DNA of 64,000 bases, taken from positions 930,001 through 994,000 of the forward strand of contig NZ_JAHVAP010000001.1 in NCBI RefSeq assembly GCF_024721155.1, written 5' to 3'. This stretch comes from Mucilaginibacter phenanthrenivorans (GTDB lineage: Bacteria > Bacteroidota > Bacteroidia > Sphingobacteriales > Sphingobacteriaceae). Each line of letters starts with the position of its first letter. The stretch's first letter is position 1. This document shows, piece by piece, positions 61,337 to 64,000 of this stretch. The position numbers were made by a program, and so were the translations under genes. The notes beneath the pieces are model-generated. The model searched no databases. It worked only from the letters and a program-made list of their open reading frames with translations, and was not told where the DNA came from.

Positions 61337-63124
61337 ATGGAACACATTCGTAATTTTTGTATAATAGCACATATCGACCACGGTAAAAGCACACTTGCCG
61401 ACAGGTTATTAGAATATACCAACACCATCACCCAGCGCGAATCGCAGGCACAATTGCTTGATGATATGGACCTGGAACGTGAGCGCGGCATCACCATAAA
61501 AAGTCATGCCATCCAGATGGACTATGAGCTTGACGGTCAGAAATATGTGCTAAACCTGATTGATACCCCGGGGCACGTAGATTTTTCGTACGAGGTTTCC
61601 CGTTCCATCGCAGCTTGCGAAGGTGCTTTGCTAATAGTTGACGCAGCGCAGGGCATCCAGGCGCAAACAATATCTAACTTATACCTTGCTTTAGAAAACG
61701 ACCTGGAGATCATCCCGGTTTTAAATAAAATGGATCTTCCCGGCGCTATGCCAGAGGAGGTTAAAGACCAGATAGTTGAGCTCATCGGCTGTAAACGTGA
61801 AGATATTTTGGCCGCATCCGGTAAAACAGGAATGGGTGTTCATGATATTTTACGCGCCATTGTCGCTCGTGTCCCTGCTCCTGTCGGCGATCCGGAGGCG
61901 CCTTTACAGGCATTGATCTTTGATTCAGTTTATAACTCGTTCCGCGGTATCGTGGCTTACTTTAAAGTAGTTAACGGCGAGATTCGCAAGGGTGACAAAG
62001 TGAAATTTTTCGCTACTGAAAAACAGTATATAGCTGAAGAAGTTGGTACGCTAAAATTAAAACAGCTCCCCAAGGATGTGATCAAAACCGGTGACGTGGG
62101 TTACATCATATCAGGTATTAAGGAATCAAGAGAAGTAAAGGTTGGTGATACCATCACTACCATCGCCCGTCCGTGCGAGTCTGGGATCCAGGGTTTTGAG
62201 GAAGTAAAACCAATGGTATTTGCCGGGATTTACCCGGTTGATACGGATGAATATGAAGAGCTGCGCGAATCGATGGCTAAGTTGCAACTAAATGATGCAT
62301 CACTGGTTTTTGAACCCGAATCATCAGCGGCATTAGGCTTCGGCTTCCGTTGCGGGTTCCTTGGAATGCTGCACATGGAGATCATCCAGGAGCGGTTGGA
62401 ACGCGAGTTTGACATGACGGTGATCACTACGGTCCCCAACGTATCCTATATCGCTTATACAACACGAGGCGAACCTATCGTAGTAAACAACCCGTCTGAT
62501 CTTCCTGATCCAAGTAAGATAGATTATGTGGAAGAGCCTTATATCAAGGCCACCATCATTACCAAGTCGGAGTTTGTTGGGCCGGTAATGTCACTATGTA
62601 TCCAGAAACGCGGGTTTATAAAAAACCAATCCTATTTAACTTCGGATCGCGTTGAGTTGATCTTCGAGATGCCGATGGGTGAGATTGTATTTGATTTTTA
62701 CGATAAGTTAAAAACCATTTCAAAAGGGTACGCTTCATTCGATTACCACCAGATAGGTTACCGCCGGTCTGATTTAGTTCGTTTGGATATTCGCTTAAAT
62801 GCGGAGCCGGTTGATGCTTTATCATCATTGATCTTTAGGGGCAACTCCTACGAATTTGGTAAAAAGATCTGCGAAAAATTAAGAGAGTTGATCCCGCGCC
62901 AGCAATTTGAAATTATTATCCAGGCGTCTATTGGCGCCAAGATCATAGCCCGCGAAACCGTAAAGGCTCTCCGCAAGGACGTTACTGCCAAATGTTACGG
63001 TGGTGACATTTCCCGTAAGCGTAAGCTATTGGAAAAACAGAAAAAAGGTAAAAAACGCATGAGACAGGTTGGGAATGTGGAAATCCCGCAATCAGCGTTT
63101 ATGGCAGTGCTGAAACTGGATTAA
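61337..63124 (+). CDS. lepA: Elongation factor 4
   Basis: A ribosome-associated GTPase that back-translocates stalled ribosomes. The 595 residues have the complete G domain: G1 [11 protein letters not shown]3 [11 protein letters not shown]4 PVLNKMDLP. Characteristic LepA segments follow: [24 protein letters not shown]-type [17 protein letters not shown], and the unique C-terminal domain ending [46 protein letters not shown]-type pattern with [20 protein letters not shown]. The start [10 protein letters not shown] fits the family exactly. GC-rich palindromes separate it from folD. Confidence 0.97.
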   Translation: MEHIRNFCIIAHIDHGKSTLADRLLEYTNTITQRESQAQLLDDMDLERERGITIKSHAIQMDYELDGQKYVLNLIDTPGHVDFSYEVSRSIAACEGALLIVDAAQGIQAQTISNLYLALENDLEIIPVLNKMDLPGAMPEEVKDQIVELIGCKREDILAASGKTGMGVHDILRAIVARVPAPVGDPEAPLQALIFDSVYNSFRGIVAYFKVVNGEIRKGDKVKFFATEKQYIAEEVGTLKLKQLPKDVIKTGDVGYIISGIKESREVKVGDTITTIARPCESGIQGFEEVKPMVFAGIYPVDTDEYEELRESMAKLQLNDASLVFEPESSAALGFGFRCGFLGMLHMEIIQERLEREFDMTVITTVPNVSYIAYTTRGEPIVVNNPSDLPDPSKIDYVEEPYIKATIITKSEFVGPVMSLCIQKRGFIKNQSYLTSDRVELIFEMPMGEIVFDFYDKLKTISKGYASFDYHQIGYRRSDLVRLDIRLNAEPVDALSSLIFRGNSYEFGKKICEKLRELIPRQQFEIIIQASIGAKIIARETVKALRKDVTAKCYGGDISRKRKLLEKQKKGKKRMRQVGNVEIPQSAFMAVLKLD

Positions 63125-63126
63125 TC

Positions 63127-63235
63127 GCCCCCCGGCCCCCTAAAGGGGGAGCTGAAAACGCGATCTTAATTATTGCTCCCCCTTCAGGGGGTTGGGGGGC
63201 TAAACTATTTATTACCCCTTTAGGGGGTTAGGGGC
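63127..63235. repeat. Three GC-rich arms between lepA and folD
   Basis: Arm 1 (63127-63152) and arm 2 (63175-63200) are 26-base inverted copies with 3 differences. Arm 3 (63213-63235) is a shortened copy in the direction of arm 2. Each arm also contains its own small hairpin of CCCCC-N4-GGGGG kind. The block starts 3 bases after the lepA stop and ends 3 bases before the folD ATG. Confidence 0.85.
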
Positions 63236-63237
63236 AA

Positions 63238-64000
63238 ATGAATTTACTCGACGGAAAATACGTATCAGAAAAACTCAAAGGCGAAATAGCCGAATCAGCA
63301 GCTAAAATATTGGCCGAAACCGGGCGTAAGCCGCATTTGGTTGCGGTGCTTGTTGGTCATGATGGCGGCAGCGAAACTTATGTTGCCAGTAAAATAAAAA
63401 ACTGCGAGGCTGTAGGTTTTAAATCAACTTTAGTACGTTATGAAGGTGATGTAACCGAGGAAGAATTATTGGCGAAGGTAGCAGAGCTTAACGCCGATGC
63501 AGATATCGACGGGATCATTGTTCAACTTCCTCTGCCAAAACACATTGATCCAGAGAAAGTAACCGAGAAGATCGATTATCGCAAGGACGTTGATGGGTTC
63601 CACCCTGTTAACCTGGGTCGGATGCAGCGTAACCTGCCATCATTCATTCCTGCTACTCCGTATGGTATTACTTTGATGTTGAAGGAATATGGTATTGAAA
63701 CAGCCGGCAAGCATTGCGTGGTAGTTGGCCGCAGTAATATTGTTGGCTCACCCATGAGCATACTGATGGCGCGCAACACCACTCCGGGCAACTGTACGGT
63801 AACCATTTGCCATAGCCGCACACCTGATATCAAAAAATTCACGCTTGATGCTGACATCCTTATAGTAGCCATTGGCAAGAAGAACTTCATTACTGCTGAC
63901 ATGGTGAAAGATGGTGTTGTAGTAATTGACGTTGGCATGAACCGCGAAACCAGCACCGTTACCAAATCGGGCTTTAAACTTTACGGGGACGTTGACTTTG
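63238..64000 (+). CDS. folD: Methylenetetrahydrofolate dehydrogenase/cyclohydrolase, 3' end missing
   Basis: FolD oxidises and hydrolyses methylene-THF to formyl-THF. The window holds the start and the first 254 codons; the frame runs off the end. Motifs: [13 protein letters not shown] with the catalytic Lys, [30 protein letters not shown] and the NADP site [16 protein letters not shown], followed by TICHSRT and ILIVAIGK. The start is the first ATG after the GC-rich block. It is on the same strand as lepA and may be read from it through the palindromic block. Confidence 0.95.
   Translation, partial: MNLLDGKYVSEKLKGEIAESAAKILAETGRKPHLVAVLVGHDGGSETYVASKIKNCEAVGFKSTLVRYEGDVTEEELLAKVAELNADADIDGIIVQLPLPKHIDPEKVTEKIDYRKDVDGFHPVNLGRMQRNLPSFIPATPYGITLMLKEYGIETAGKHCVVVGRSNIVGSPMSILMARNTTPGNCTVTICHSRTPDIKKFTLDADILIVAIGKKNFITADMVKDGVVVIDVGMNRETSTVTKSGFKLYGDVDF

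Overview
The window comes from a Bacteroidota genome, most likely Sphingobacteriaceae (Mucilaginibacter or Pedobacter-like). The evidence is a SusC/SusD outer-membrane pair, the futalosine menaquinone genes mqnE and mqnA, a Bacteroidota-type LptD, TAnnTTTG promoter boxes, weak Shine-Dalgarno signals and roughly 40% GC. It reads as ordinary chromosome. I see no rRNA, tRNA, CRISPR array, transposase or phage gene.

Layout. 1-4.6 kb: the 3' part of a SusC-like receptor gene and its SusD-like lipoprotein. 4.7-10 kb: a PP-loop ATPase, a coupled msrC / alpha-beta hydrolase / 3-methyladenine glycosylase operon, and kynureninase followed by a histone-deacetylase-like amidohydrolase. 10-15 kb (minus strand): MATE exporter, AlbA-type DNA-binding protein, GNAT acetyltransferase and a two-component system. 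15-25.6 kb: small lipoprotein, SDR, gyrA with two secreted TPR proteins, hemF, an MFS carrier, cspA and a 1-Cys peroxiredoxin. 25.8-30.3 kb: a GH15 enzyme convergent with a fused trehalose-phosphate synthase/phosphatase. 30.6-38 kb: secreted PepSY-like protein, SDR, GT2 glycosyltransferase, the mqnE / histidine phosphatase / mqnA operon and a trans-sulfuration enzyme. 38-46 kb: MCE protein and amidase on one side; lptD, cinA and a 2-oxoacid dehydrogenase E2 on the other. 46-52 kb: a GT87-like membrane protein and the methionine operon metY-metX-hom. 52-64 kb: RNase Z, STAS protein, purC, a four-helix-bundle cassette, phoH, SAM hydrolase, ABC exporter, a clan GH-A hydrolase, hicBA, lepA and the start of folD.

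The most interesting finding is the 5' region of metY-metX-hom. A SAM-I riboswitch (51677-51785, minus strand) is followed 8 bases later by an unannotated 38-codon reading frame (51553-51669, minus). Its C-terminus is MCMCCCC, a run of only sulfur amino acids immediately before the stop codon. It looks like a sulfur-amino-acid leader peptide placed under SAM control. Downstream of it, two mutually exclusive pairings are possible.

A second theme is repeat architecture between genes. At several junctions of same-strand genes, an imperfect inverted repeat made of 7-8 base words runs from the stop codon of one gene to the start codon of the next (34985-35149, 38948-39084, 50038-50107, 63127-63235). 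At 54309-54742 two such 31-base arms enclose a complete gene for a 23S rRNA intervening-sequence-type four-helix-bundle protein. This forms a compact cassette fitted between phoH and purC. A separate 42-base tandem repeat (27681-27867) has 14-codon periodicity and could encode a repetitive peptide.

Several starts were moved from longer open frames to a better-supported ATG. TTG starts are inferred for lptD, mqnA and phoH, and GTG for the deacetylase-like gene.
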